From NCBI GenBank assembly GCA_031082155.1, contig JAVHLL010000002.1, positions 1 through 49,937 on the forward strand: a stretch of 49,937 nt of DNA, read 5' to 3'. A model generated the notes under the pieces. The model worked only from the letters and a program-made list of their open reading frames with translations, made no database searches and was not told the origin of the DNA. A program made the position numbers and the translations under genes. Positions 1-6,259 of this stretch are shown here, in pieces; within the stretch, counting starts at the first letter, position 1; the number at the start of each line of letters is the position of its first letter. This DNA comes from Thermodesulfovibrionales bacterium (lineage in GTDB: Bacteria > Nitrospirota > Thermodesulfovibrionia > Thermodesulfovibrionales > SM23-35).

Positions 1-277
1 TCTCCTGCCTTACCGTTCTTACTCTCTTTATAGCACATTTGTTGGTAGGAGGAAGAAGGTTTAAGTTTTGCCATTCCGAAAGTATGAAATTGCCGGTTTG
101 GTTACAAGATGGAAACAAAGAAGCTGAAGTTGTGCTTATTTCCGAGATTCTCGCCGTAACCCCTTGTGGAAATTGGAGTTATGAACAGAATCCGCATTTG
201 TTACTTACGAAACCAGTTAAATTGATGTAACGTTCTGATATTAATTGTTATTTATAATGCCTATTAAATAGGCAAAC

Positions 278-310
278 CAATGGATTCCCTGGTATGAAGG
301 GTATCCATTG
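278..310. repeat. Hairpin, 12-bp interrupted stem
   Basis: AATGGAT and CCCT (279-290) pair with AGGG and ATCCATT (298-309) around a T/T mismatch, leaving a 7-base loop. No T-run follows, so it is not an obvious terminator. Function unknown. Confidence 0.45.
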
Positions 311-378
311 ATGTTTTCAGCCCGGAAATTAACAATATACTGACAAAACCTGTTAGTGAATGGATGAGACTTGATATT

Positions 379-398
379 CCCTGCAGCTTGCTGCGGGG
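379..398. repeat. GC-rich hairpin CCCTGCAGC / GCTGCGGGG
   Basis: Nine pairs (one T-G wobble) are separated by TT, and a T-rich stretch follows on the plus strand. It could be a weak intrinsic terminator of whatever enters from the left, or a copy of a dispersed palindrome. Confidence 0.4.
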
Positions 399-473
399 TT
401 GTTTATTCATTCATTTTCAAGGGGTTAAAAAGAAACAGCTGAAGAAATTCAGAATCCTGTCAGGAGGGAAGGC

Positions 474-2123
474 CTACCGAACGATCGTCTTCTTTAATGC
501 CTTGATCGGATTGGAGATGCTGTGCATGAACCAGCCGTTCTTGTTTTTTCTCTGCAGCTCAGTAATGCCTTCCTGAGCTTTTATGTGTGATGGTTCCAAT
601 CTGAGCGCCATTTCGAAGTTTTCCCGTGCTCGGTATGACAGGTTCATGGCTTGATAGATATACCCGGCCTCTACCAAATAATCAGTATTTGATGAATCAA
701 GCTTGAGCGCCTCACTGATTGATTTTTCGGCTTCCTGGAGTTTTCCGAGCCTGAGAAGGGTTTTGGCGTAATAGCAGAAATATTTCCCTGATGAGTTATC
801 CAGGGATACTGACTTTTTAAAAAACATTTCAGCTTCAGAGAGATTATCATTCCAGAATTCGACGATTCCCTTTTCGAATTCCTGATGTGCGAATGCCTTG
901 TTTGAGACAACTTTCCGCTTTTCCGGCATCGGTGGCGTCGCATAGGTTACCTGCGGTCCGGAATTCATAAGAGTCTTGTACGCGTCATTCAGATATGCAG
1001 AGAGGGCGGTCAGCTTTTCTTTCAGTACAGGAGAAAAATGAGGATATCTGTCGGGATGGAATTCTTTTACCTTGTCGTAATACGCTTTTCTGATATCTTC
1101 CATGTCGGCAGAATTGCTGATGTTCAATATCTCGTAGTAACTGATGCTGTTTTGCTCATGCCTGCGGTAGATATCCTCAATTTTCTTTGTAAATTCTGAA
1201 AAACAGACGGGTTCCTTTTTGATCGGAACATCCTCATTGTCTTCACCGGGTGTTAAGGCATAACCCTTTTCCTCCGGACAATTATCTAAAATATTGTTAT
1301 GTTGCTGATCTCCATGGAATGTGCTCAGAGTGTTTGTTTGCGTCGGATCAGCAGGTACATCAAGATTGATAGCATTGACAAGTTCTTCCAGTTTCTCGTC
1401 AGCATTCTTCATGAATTGCATGCCGGCAATATAGAAGGGTGTAATGTTTCCGTAAGCATCTCCGGTCCCCGCTACCAGGAGAGACCATGCAACAATGGTT
1501 TTCACGAATACCATTTTCTCTTTATATCCTATCTTCAGGACATAAGTCTTGCCGATATCAAGCCTCCTGTCTGCCTTTAAAAGAATGCCGCTCATGCTGA
1601 TGTTGATGACTTTCACCTTACTTGCAGATGGCATTTCGCTCATCACTTTCAGATGCTCTATCTGCAGTCTCTTACATCTTCTCCTTTCCTGCCCGGGATA
1701 ACTGACATCTTTCTTTGCGACCCCATAATTATAACAGGAGACATTCTGAAAATCCGATGGGATAGCGGTTCGTTCTGCAGTATTTCCGTCTCTTCCGAGA
1801 ACAGATGTCACAAAATCGATGAACGGTTCATCCTTTTCGATTATTTCAATGCCCATACCGTTCTTTTTAGTAGAGAGATTAGTTCTCAGGGTTCTTCTCA
1901 CGATGCCTTTGAGAGAGGATGTCTTGTTGTTTGGGAGCATGAGTTCAATACGAATAGGGGTGTTTGCAGGAAACCCACGATATGTCCTTATAAAAAGACC
2001 ACCTTCGGAAAGATCACTCGATATGCCGGTAAATCTGCTCTGATCAACACAAAAAGTGGTTGTCAGCCTTTTAATGAACCTCGGGTGCTTTCTTCTATCC
2101 TCATTGGTTTTTGTTTTTGACAT
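474..2123 (-). CDS. PilZ-PilZ-DnaJ-TPR protein (c-di-GMP receptor-like)
   Basis: A 549-residue cytoplasmic protein of four modules. PilZ domain 1 spans about residues 9-95, with R11/R15 of the RxxxR motif and D37-L-S-E-G-G42 matching (D/N)xSxxG. PilZ domain 2 spans about 147-250, with R148/R152 and N174-I-S-M-S-G179. Both therefore keep the residues that contact cyclic di-GMP in known PilZ proteins. A J-domain spans about 328-390 with HPD at 356-358, followed by about three TPR repeats (410-520). There is no signal peptide or membrane segment. Inference: c-di-GMP binding is coupled to chaperone or protein-assembly output. The ATG has no clear Shine-Dalgarno sequence, although a strong promoter lies about 100 bp upstream. 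The 45730-47157 gene shares the J-TPR half behind a different sensor. Partner and process are unknown. Confidence 0.85.
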   Translation of the reverse strand: MSKTKTNEDRRKHPRFIKRLTTTFCVDQSRFTGISSDLSEGGLFIRTYRGFPANTPIRIELMLPNNKTSSLKGIVRRTLRTNLSTKKNGMGIEIIEKDEPFIDFVTSVLGRDGNTAERTAIPSDFQNVSCYNYGVAKKDVSYPGQERRRCKRLQIEHLKVMSEMPSASKVKVINISMSGILLKADRRLDIGKTYVLKIGYKEKMVFVKTIVAWSLLVAGTGDAYGNITPFYIAGMQFMKNADEKLEELVNAINLDVPADPTQTNTLSTFHGDQQHNNILDNCPEEKGYALTPGEDNEDVPIKKEPVCFSEFTKKIEDIYRRHEQNSISYYEILNISNSADMEDIRKAYYDKVKEFHPDRYPHFSPVLKEKLTALSAYLNDAYKTLMNSGPQVTYATPPMPEKRKVVSNKAFAHQEFEKGIVEFWNDNLSEAEMFFKKSVSLDNSSGKYFCYYAKTLLRLGKLQEAEKSISEALKLDSSNTDYLVEAGYIYQAMNLSYRARENFEMALRLEPSHIKAQEGITELQRKNKNGWFMHSISNPIKALKKTIVR

Positions 2124-2230
2124 GGTATTATATTTTCTAATATTCGGTATTTACCCTAAACGAAACAGGTTCTCCTGCCGCCATTAAATATTTTTAATAT
2201 TCGTATCGTGATTCAATACCTCCTTATGTT

Positions 2231-2259
2231 ATTATCTGTTGCGATTATTCTCCCGTCAA
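2231..2259 (-). promoter_or_regulatory. Sigma70-type promoter of the PilZ gene
   Basis: On the minus strand, TTGACG (2254-2259) is followed by exactly 17 bp and GATAAT (2231-2236). The predicted transcript starts near 2224 and begins with an AAGGAGG stretch. The upstream palindrome at 2261-2274 lies one base from the -35 box. Confidence 0.75.
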
Positions 2260-2260
2260 T

Positions 2261-2274
2261 CCTACCTAAGTAGG
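2261..2274. promoter_or_regulatory. CCTAC-N4-GTAGG operator, copy 1 (PilZ gene)
   Basis: CCTACCTAAGTAGG is a near-perfect 14-bp palindrome with half-sites CCTAC and GTAGG. On the minus strand it precedes the -35 box by one base, so its centre lies near -43.5, a class II activator position. Copies with identical geometry occur at 2456-2469 and 33502-33515. The binding protein is unknown; a LuxR/FixJ-type response regulator is possible. Confidence 0.65.
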
Positions 2275-2331
2275 GGGGGAGAATATTATTTCTCCGGACC
2301 GGCATTGAGGGGCTTGTAACCAGAGTCTGGA

Positions 2332-2347
2332 TGTGATTTAAATCACA
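2332..2347. promoter_or_regulatory. Perfect CRP/FNR-family palindrome
   Basis: TGTGATTTAAATCACA is a 16-bp perfect palindrome matching TGTGA-N6-TCACA. Its centre (2339.5) is 61.5 bp upstream of the start predicted from the promoter at 2366-2394, the classical class I position. Whether CRP, FNR or another family member binds cannot be told from the site alone. Confidence 0.7.
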
Positions 2348-2365
2348 GATTTTGAGTGGTATTCT

Positions 2366-2394
2366 TTGTTAAAAAAAACTAGGATATTCATAAA
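2366..2394 (+). promoter_or_regulatory. Promoter of putative small RNA 1
   Basis: TTGTTA (2366-2371), a 17-bp spacer and CATAAA (2389-2394) predict a start near 2401. The same -10 sequence recurs in the promoter at 2471-2499. Confidence 0.5.
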
Positions 2395-2400
2395 TATGGC

Positions 2401-2450
2401 ATCAATCCTTCCTCCCCCCCCTCTGTCACTCCGCAGAGGGGATTTTTTTG
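2401..2450 (+). ncRNA. Putative short C-rich RNA 1
   Basis: A predicted transcript of about 50 nt from the promoter at 2366-2394 to the intrinsic terminator at 2418-2449. The single-stranded part is pyrimidine-rich and contains CCTTCCTCC, complementary to Shine-Dalgarno sequences. No reading frame of useful size is present. The call rests on a promoter and terminator enclosing noncoding sequence; a longer unmapped transcript that merely ends here is the alternative. Confidence 0.4.
2418..2449 (+). terminator. Intrinsic terminator 1
   Basis: CCCCTCTG (2418-2425) pairs perfectly with CAGAGGGG (2434-2441) across an 8-base loop, followed by A and seven T. No protein gene on this strand lies upstream within the window's intergenic region. 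Confidence 0.8.
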
Positions 2451-2455
2451 TTTTC

Positions 2456-2469
2456 CCTACCTAGGTAGG
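2456..2469. promoter_or_regulatory. CCTAC-N4-GTAGG operator, copy 2 (small RNA 2)
   Basis: CCTACCTAGGTAGG is a perfect 14-bp palindrome. On the plus strand a single A separates it from the TTGACT -35 box at 2471, the same spacing as copies 1 and 3. Confidence 0.7.
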
Positions 2470-2470
2470 A

Positions 2471-2499
2471 TTGACTGATGGAAAGTTTTTTGTCATAAA
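2471..2499 (+). promoter_or_regulatory. Promoter of putative small RNA 2
   Basis: TTGACT (2471-2476), a 17-bp spacer and CATAAA (2494-2499) predict a start near 2506. The operator palindrome lies directly upstream. Confidence 0.6.
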
Positions 2500-2505
2500 T
2501 ATAAG

Positions 2506-2577
2506 TAAGAAAGTTAGTTCACCTCCATTTTTTGTTCCCTCCTTGTTCAAATATCCCTCGTGGGGGGGATTTTTTTT
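2506..2577 (+). ncRNA. Putative short RNA 2 with two CCTCC motifs
   Basis: A predicted transcript of about 72 nt from the 2471-2499 promoter to the terminator at 2553-2577. It carries CCTCC at 2522-2526 and CCCTCC at 2537-2542 in probably unpaired sequence, the usual look of small RNAs that mask ribosome binding sites. No plausible reading frame is present. It could instead be a leader ending at an attenuator ahead of the small gene at 2700. Confidence 0.45.
2553..2577 (+). terminator. Intrinsic terminator 2
   Basis: ATCCCTC (2553-2559) pairs with GGGGGAT (2564-2570) across a 4-base loop, one pair being T-G. A run of eight T begins at 2570. Confidence 0.75.
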
Positions 2578-2699
2578 AAAACCAAGGTTATAGATATCCC
2601 GATAGAAAAATAATGCAAAACAGTACAAATTATGGTAATAATATCAGGCAATAGGTATATTTTAAAAAACTTCATATGGGAATGAGCGCAGGGGGGATT

Positions 2700-2894
2700 A
2701 TGTTGATAACGGTTATGTATCAAAACGGGAGAGTTGGGATGGTAGAGCATATGAAGCTTGATTCACTGATAAAAGCAAAAAAGATCAAGCAGTTCATGAG
2801 GTCTGAAGGGTGGGTCTGCATTGATACGGACCCGATAAGAAAATGCGAGAACGGCAATGGTTTTTGCGGCAAACAGAATAGACAGAACAGCTGA
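2700..2894 (+). CDS. Small conserved-looking protein, 64 residues
   Basis: The ATG at 2700 is chosen over an earlier in-frame ATG at 2676 because a GGGGGGA Shine-Dalgarno-like stretch sits just upstream. The product is soluble, has no signal peptide, and has an N-terminal strand-like segment (LITVMYQNGRVGMV), a helix rich in Lys, and the phrase RSEGWVCIDTDPIRK. From memory, small proteins of this pattern (YxNGxxGMV...SxGWxxIxxDPIR) occur in Geobacter-like and Nitrospirota genomes without assigned function; I could not verify this. It stands alone between two terminators and the convergent corA gene. Confidence 0.6.
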   Translation: MLITVMYQNGRVGMVEHMKLDSLIKAKKIKQFMRSEGWVCIDTDPIRKCENGNGFCGKQNRQNS

Positions 2895-2942
2895 GGGTTG
2901 TATTGCCGGTGCCGGGTTCCCTGATGATCTAAATATATTTTG

Positions 2943-4010
2943 TCAGAGCCATTTTTTTCTTCTGAAATAAATCAGCATGGAGATGCTGATAGCAGTCATA
3001 ACAAACAAGATGAGCGGATATCCCAGTCGCCATTCAAGCTCAGGCATATATTTGAAATTCATGCCGTAAATTCCTGCCATAAAGGTGAGTGGCATGAATA
3101 TCGTTGCAATAATCGTCAATACTTTCATTACTGCATTGATCCTGTTGCTGATATTCGAGAGATAGATATCGAGGATGCCGGCAAGAATATCACGGAAGGC
3201 CTCGATGGTTTCAATGATACGGATCGTATGGTCATAGACATCCCTCAGATAAGGGTGGGTGGAATTAGTGATGAGCGCCGAATCCCCCCTTCCCATGATG
3301 TTCAATACTTCACGCAAAGGCCATATTGATCTCCGCACATTGATCAACTGCCTTTTCAACTGGTGGATGTTATTGATGATCTTCTGTTCAGGATTCTCGA
3401 CCACCTTATCTTCAAGGGTCTCTAACCTTTCTCCCAGTTTTTCGAGAATAGAAAAGTAATGGTCCACAATTGCATCGATGACTGAATATGCAAGGTAGTC
3501 CATACCCATTTTTCTGATACGTCCTTTGCCGTTTCTGATCCTTTCCCTGATTGGGGAAAAGATCTGGTCTTTCCCGCTCTCCTGAAATGAGATCAGAAAT
3601 CCGGAACCGAGACAGAGGCTCACCTGTTCGATGTCTATGGAGTCTTTTTTGTCCTCGTAGGAAAGCATTTTCAGGACAATAAAAAGATACTCTCCATAGT
3701 CCTCCATCTTCGGGAACTGTTCGGTATTCACGATATCTTCCAGGGTGAGTGGGTGGAGGTTGAAGAGAGCCCCGGTTTTTTCGATAACATCCAGGTTATG
3801 GATGCCGTCAATATTTATCCATGTCATAAGGGATTTGTCATCGGGCGGGGAGTATTTATCAAGGCTTGACACCTCTCTTTCCCTAAATGATGATTCATCA
3901 TATTCGATAATGGTTATCCTGGTTTTTTCATCCTTTTTTTCACCTATATGGATGAGCGTCCCGGGCGGAAGGCCTGCCTTTTTCGATATTTTACCTCCAG
4001 TTCCGATCAT
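2943..4010 (-). CDS. corA: CorA-family magnesium/divalent cation channel
   Basis: A 355-residue CorA protein that conducts Mg2+ (or Co2+/Ni2+) across the inner membrane as a homopentamer. The large N-terminal cytoplasmic domain (about 1-290) has the expected TWINIDG segment near residue 64 and a long coiled helix near 190-270. Two C-terminal membrane helices follow, with the signature YGMN at the end of the first and a lysine-rich tail (FRRKKWL) after the second. The length is normal. An AGAGGTGG ribosome site precedes the ATG. It is divergent from lptF, with 117 bp between the starts for both promoters. Confidence 0.95.
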   Translation of the reverse strand: MIGTGGKISKKAGLPPGTLIHIGEKKDEKTRITIIEYDESSFREREVSSLDKYSPPDDKSLMTWINIDGIHNLDVIEKTGALFNLHPLTLEDIVNTEQFPKMEDYGEYLFIVLKMLSYEDKKDSIDIEQVSLCLGSGFLISFQESGKDQIFSPIRERIRNGKGRIRKMGMDYLAYSVIDAIVDHYFSILEKLGERLETLEDKVVENPEQKIINNIHQLKRQLINVRRSIWPLREVLNIMGRGDSALITNSTHPYLRDVYDHTIRIIETIEAFRDILAGILDIYLSNISNRINAVMKVLTIIATIFMPLTFMAGIYGMNFKYMPELEWRLGYPLILFVMTAISISMLIYFRRKKWL

Positions 4011-4127
4011 TCTTGATCCACCTCTCTTTCACTGTTTTCCGGTACACTCCGGTATCATAATAATACCACGAATGCGAAACCATTGAGCCCATCATGGTGA
4101 ACAGAGTATGATAGAATTAACAGATCC

Positions 4128-5195
4128 ATGAAAAGAATACACAGAGCCATAGTAAAAGAACTTGCCCTTACGTTTCTTTTGAGTCTCGCCTCGCTGAATT
4201 TTATCCTTATGATGGAGAAACTGCTCCGTCTGAGCAGGGTGCTTTCCGGCATAGGGACATCGGTATTCGATATGATCAAAATCATTCTTTTGCTCCAGCC
4301 CCAGCTCTTTCTGCTTACTATTCCGATGGCCCTCCTGCTTTCCACCCTCTTTGTCTATGCCCGTATGAATATCGACAATGAACTGGTCATCCTGAGGACG
4401 AGCGGAATGAACTTCTGGGAGGTTTCGAAGCCGGTCGTAGTGCTCGGAGGTTTGTGTTTCCTGATAAATTTTGCTGTCAGCCTGTATATAGGTCCGAAGA
4501 GTAGCATAATCCTCCGTGAGGAGATTACGAACATTATCCGCGAACGCGCTCCCTTTGCAATCGAGGAAGGCCAGTTTACTACACTATTCAGGGATACCGT
4601 ACTTTTTGTGAAAGACAAAACCGACGACAAGACAATGCAGGGAATCTTTCTCTACGATAACAGAAACAAAAATGAATCGAAGGTGCTCGTCGCAAAACAA
4701 GGGACAATCTCCACAAAGGAGGGTTTGAATATCGCCTTTTTTCTTACAGACGGGTCTCTTAATATGACAAAGGGGAACAAGACTACTGAGCTTTTTTTCA
4801 GGAAATATAATCTCATCCTGAGCCTCGAAGCTGAAACTATTCCGAAAAAGAATGCCGAACTAACCCCTGCAGAGCTTATGGAAAAAATTCCGGTTATTGA
4901 AAAGAAGCGTGCGCTCAACGCATATACGGAGCTCCATAGAAGGTTTTCCCTGCCCCTCATGTGTGTTTTTATCATCTTTTTCGGCCCTTCGCTCTCTCTT
5001 ATGGCGGGAAAGGGGGGAAAGCTCGGCGGCCTTACCCTGGGGCTGGCTGTTTTCACATTTTATTATATGATGCTCATCTATGGTGAAAACCTTGTAAGGT
5101 CGGGCAGGCTGGTACATTATATCGGTGCATGGTTTCCTACTGCGGTTCTCGGCATATTTGCATTCTTCATGTACAGAAGAGAACGGACACGATGA
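4128..5195 (+). CDS. lptF: LPS export permease LptF
   Basis: A 355-residue YjgP/YjgQ-family permease. With LptG and the ATPase LptB it forms the inner-membrane ABC transporter that extracts lipopolysaccharide and passes it to LptC. Three hydrophobic helices lie in the N-terminal part (about 15-120), a periplasmic beta-jellyroll spans about 125-260, and three helices end the protein. LptF is typically the first gene of the pair, and here its TGA overlaps the ATG of the second gene. The N-terminal MKRIHRAIVKELALTFLLS is typical. LptB, LptA and LptC are not in the window. Confidence 0.92.
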   Translation: MKRIHRAIVKELALTFLLSLASLNFILMMEKLLRLSRVLSGIGTSVFDMIKIILLLQPQLFLLTIPMALLLSTLFVYARMNIDNELVILRTSGMNFWEVSKPVVVLGGLCFLINFAVSLYIGPKSSIILREEITNIIRERAPFAIEEGQFTTLFRDTVLFVKDKTDDKTMQGIFLYDNRNKNESKVLVAKQGTISTKEGLNIAFFLTDGSLNMTKGNKTTELFFRKYNLILSLEAETIPKKNAELTPAELMEKIPVIEKKRALNAYTELHRRFSLPLMCVFIIFFGPSLSLMAGKGGKLGGLTLGLAVFTFYYMMLIYGENLVRSGRLVHYIGAWFPTAVLGIFAFFMYRRERTR

Positions 5196-6259
5196 AGATA
5201 CTGTGGAAATATTACCTCAGGGAGTTTTTTAAGATATTCGGGATCGTAGCCTTTGGCCTCGCAATGATTTTTAGCATCCTTGACCTTCTTGAGAAGATTG
5301 ATGAACTGGAACGCGGTAGAGTAACGGTCATGAACCTTGGTTCCTATGTGTTCCTTAATATACCTAAATACCTGTACTATCTCTTTCCGATGATGCTCCT
5401 GATCTGCGGGCTTTTTATTATCAGCCAGGCATCGCGTTATAGAGAACTCATTGCGTTCAAGGCTACTGGAGGAAAACTCCGCAGACTCTTTCTTCCTTTT
5501 CTGATCATGGGGATATCGTTCAGTGTTCTCGGGTTTATAATCGGAGAAGTTATTGTCCCCGATTTTGCGGAAAGAACGCTTGAATTAAAGAAGGAAATCC
5601 TGAAAAATAGGGAGAAAGTTGCTTTCCAAAAAGGTGCATTATGGATGAGAGGTACCGATGGTTCCCTCGTCCGAATAGGGGGTTATATTCCCCAGAGCAG
5701 AATCATACAAAATATCAGTATTTTCACTACAGACGAAGACAGAGTCAAACAAAGAATCGAGGCCGAGAATGCATTCTGGAATGAAGATGGACCATGGAAA
5801 CTCAGGAATGTCACTATTTATGACATGGAGACAGGAGAAATACAGTACACTCCTGAATTGCAGTTTCCCTCTCTTGAATCACCGGATTTTTTCGGAAAAG
5901 TTACGAGAAAACCGGAAGAAATGGGTATCGGAGAACTCTATGATTATACACAACGACTCCAGGCCGCCGGTTTTAGCGACAGGAAACTTCTGGTGGACCT
6001 CAATTCCAAGCTATCCTATCCCATCGCAAATTTTTTCATGCTTGTGCTCGGGGTATCCCTTTCGGTAATCGGCAGGGCCGGAGGAGGTCTCTTCGCCACA
6101 GGTCTTGGCATTGCCATTAGTTTTATTTACTGGTTCGCGTATACCCTTATGCTCTCGATGGGGTATGCGGGTATCGTCCCCCCTGAGGTTGCTCCCTGGG
6201 CTGTACCTTTAGTATTCGGTATAGTTTCGTTTTCTCTGTTCAGACAGATTCCGGAATGA
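5192..6259 (+). CDS. lptG: LPS export permease LptG
   Basis: A 355-residue partner of LptF with the same layout: N-terminal helices (about 12-115), a periplasmic jellyroll (about 125-265) and C-terminal helices, including the phrase LNSKLSYPIANFFMLVLG at the start of the last membrane block. The start is placed at the ATG at 5192, which overlaps the lptF stop as ATGA. An in-frame upstream codon at 5129 would give an improbable 21-residue extension inside lptF. The coupling suggests equal synthesis of the two permease halves. The gene's own TGA overlaps the start of the GH57 gene. Confidence 0.92.
   Translation: MKILWKYYLREFFKIFGIVAFGLAMIFSILDLLEKIDELERGRVTVMNLGSYVFLNIPKYLYYLFPMMLLICGLFIISQASRYRELIAFKATGGKLRRLFLPFLIMGISFSVLGFIIGEVIVPDFAERTLELKKEILKNREKVAFQKGALWMRGTDGSLVRIGGYIPQSRIIQNISIFTTDEDRVKQRIEAENAFWNEDGPWKLRNVTIYDMETGEIQYTPELQFPSLESPDFFGKVTRKPEEMGIGELYDYTQRLQAAGFSDRKLLVDLNSKLSYPIANFFMLVLGVSLSVIGRAGGGLFATGLGIAISFIYWFAYTLMLSMGYAGIVPPEVAPWAVPLVFGIVSFSLFRQIPE

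Larger units (their letters stand above)
1..473. other. Left-edge region without a recognised gene
   Basis: No gene is identified here. A plus-strand frame is open from the left edge to a TAA at 228-230 (about 75 codons). Its hydrophobic start and the rest of the peptide match no family I recognise, and it has no ribosome binding site inside the window, so it may be the tail of a gene starting outside or chance. The remainder is AT-rich and holds two hairpins (278-310 and 379-398). The PilZ gene on the minus strand ends at 474. Confidence 0.4.

Noticed and set aside
271..325. c-di-GMP (GEMM) riboswitch suggested by GGCAAACC before a hairpin
   Set aside because: The second conserved block (GACGCAAAGCC type) is missing and no gene follows on that strand.
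1653..2120. 155-codon plus-strand frame
   Set aside because: It lies wholly opposite the PilZ domains of the minus-strand gene.
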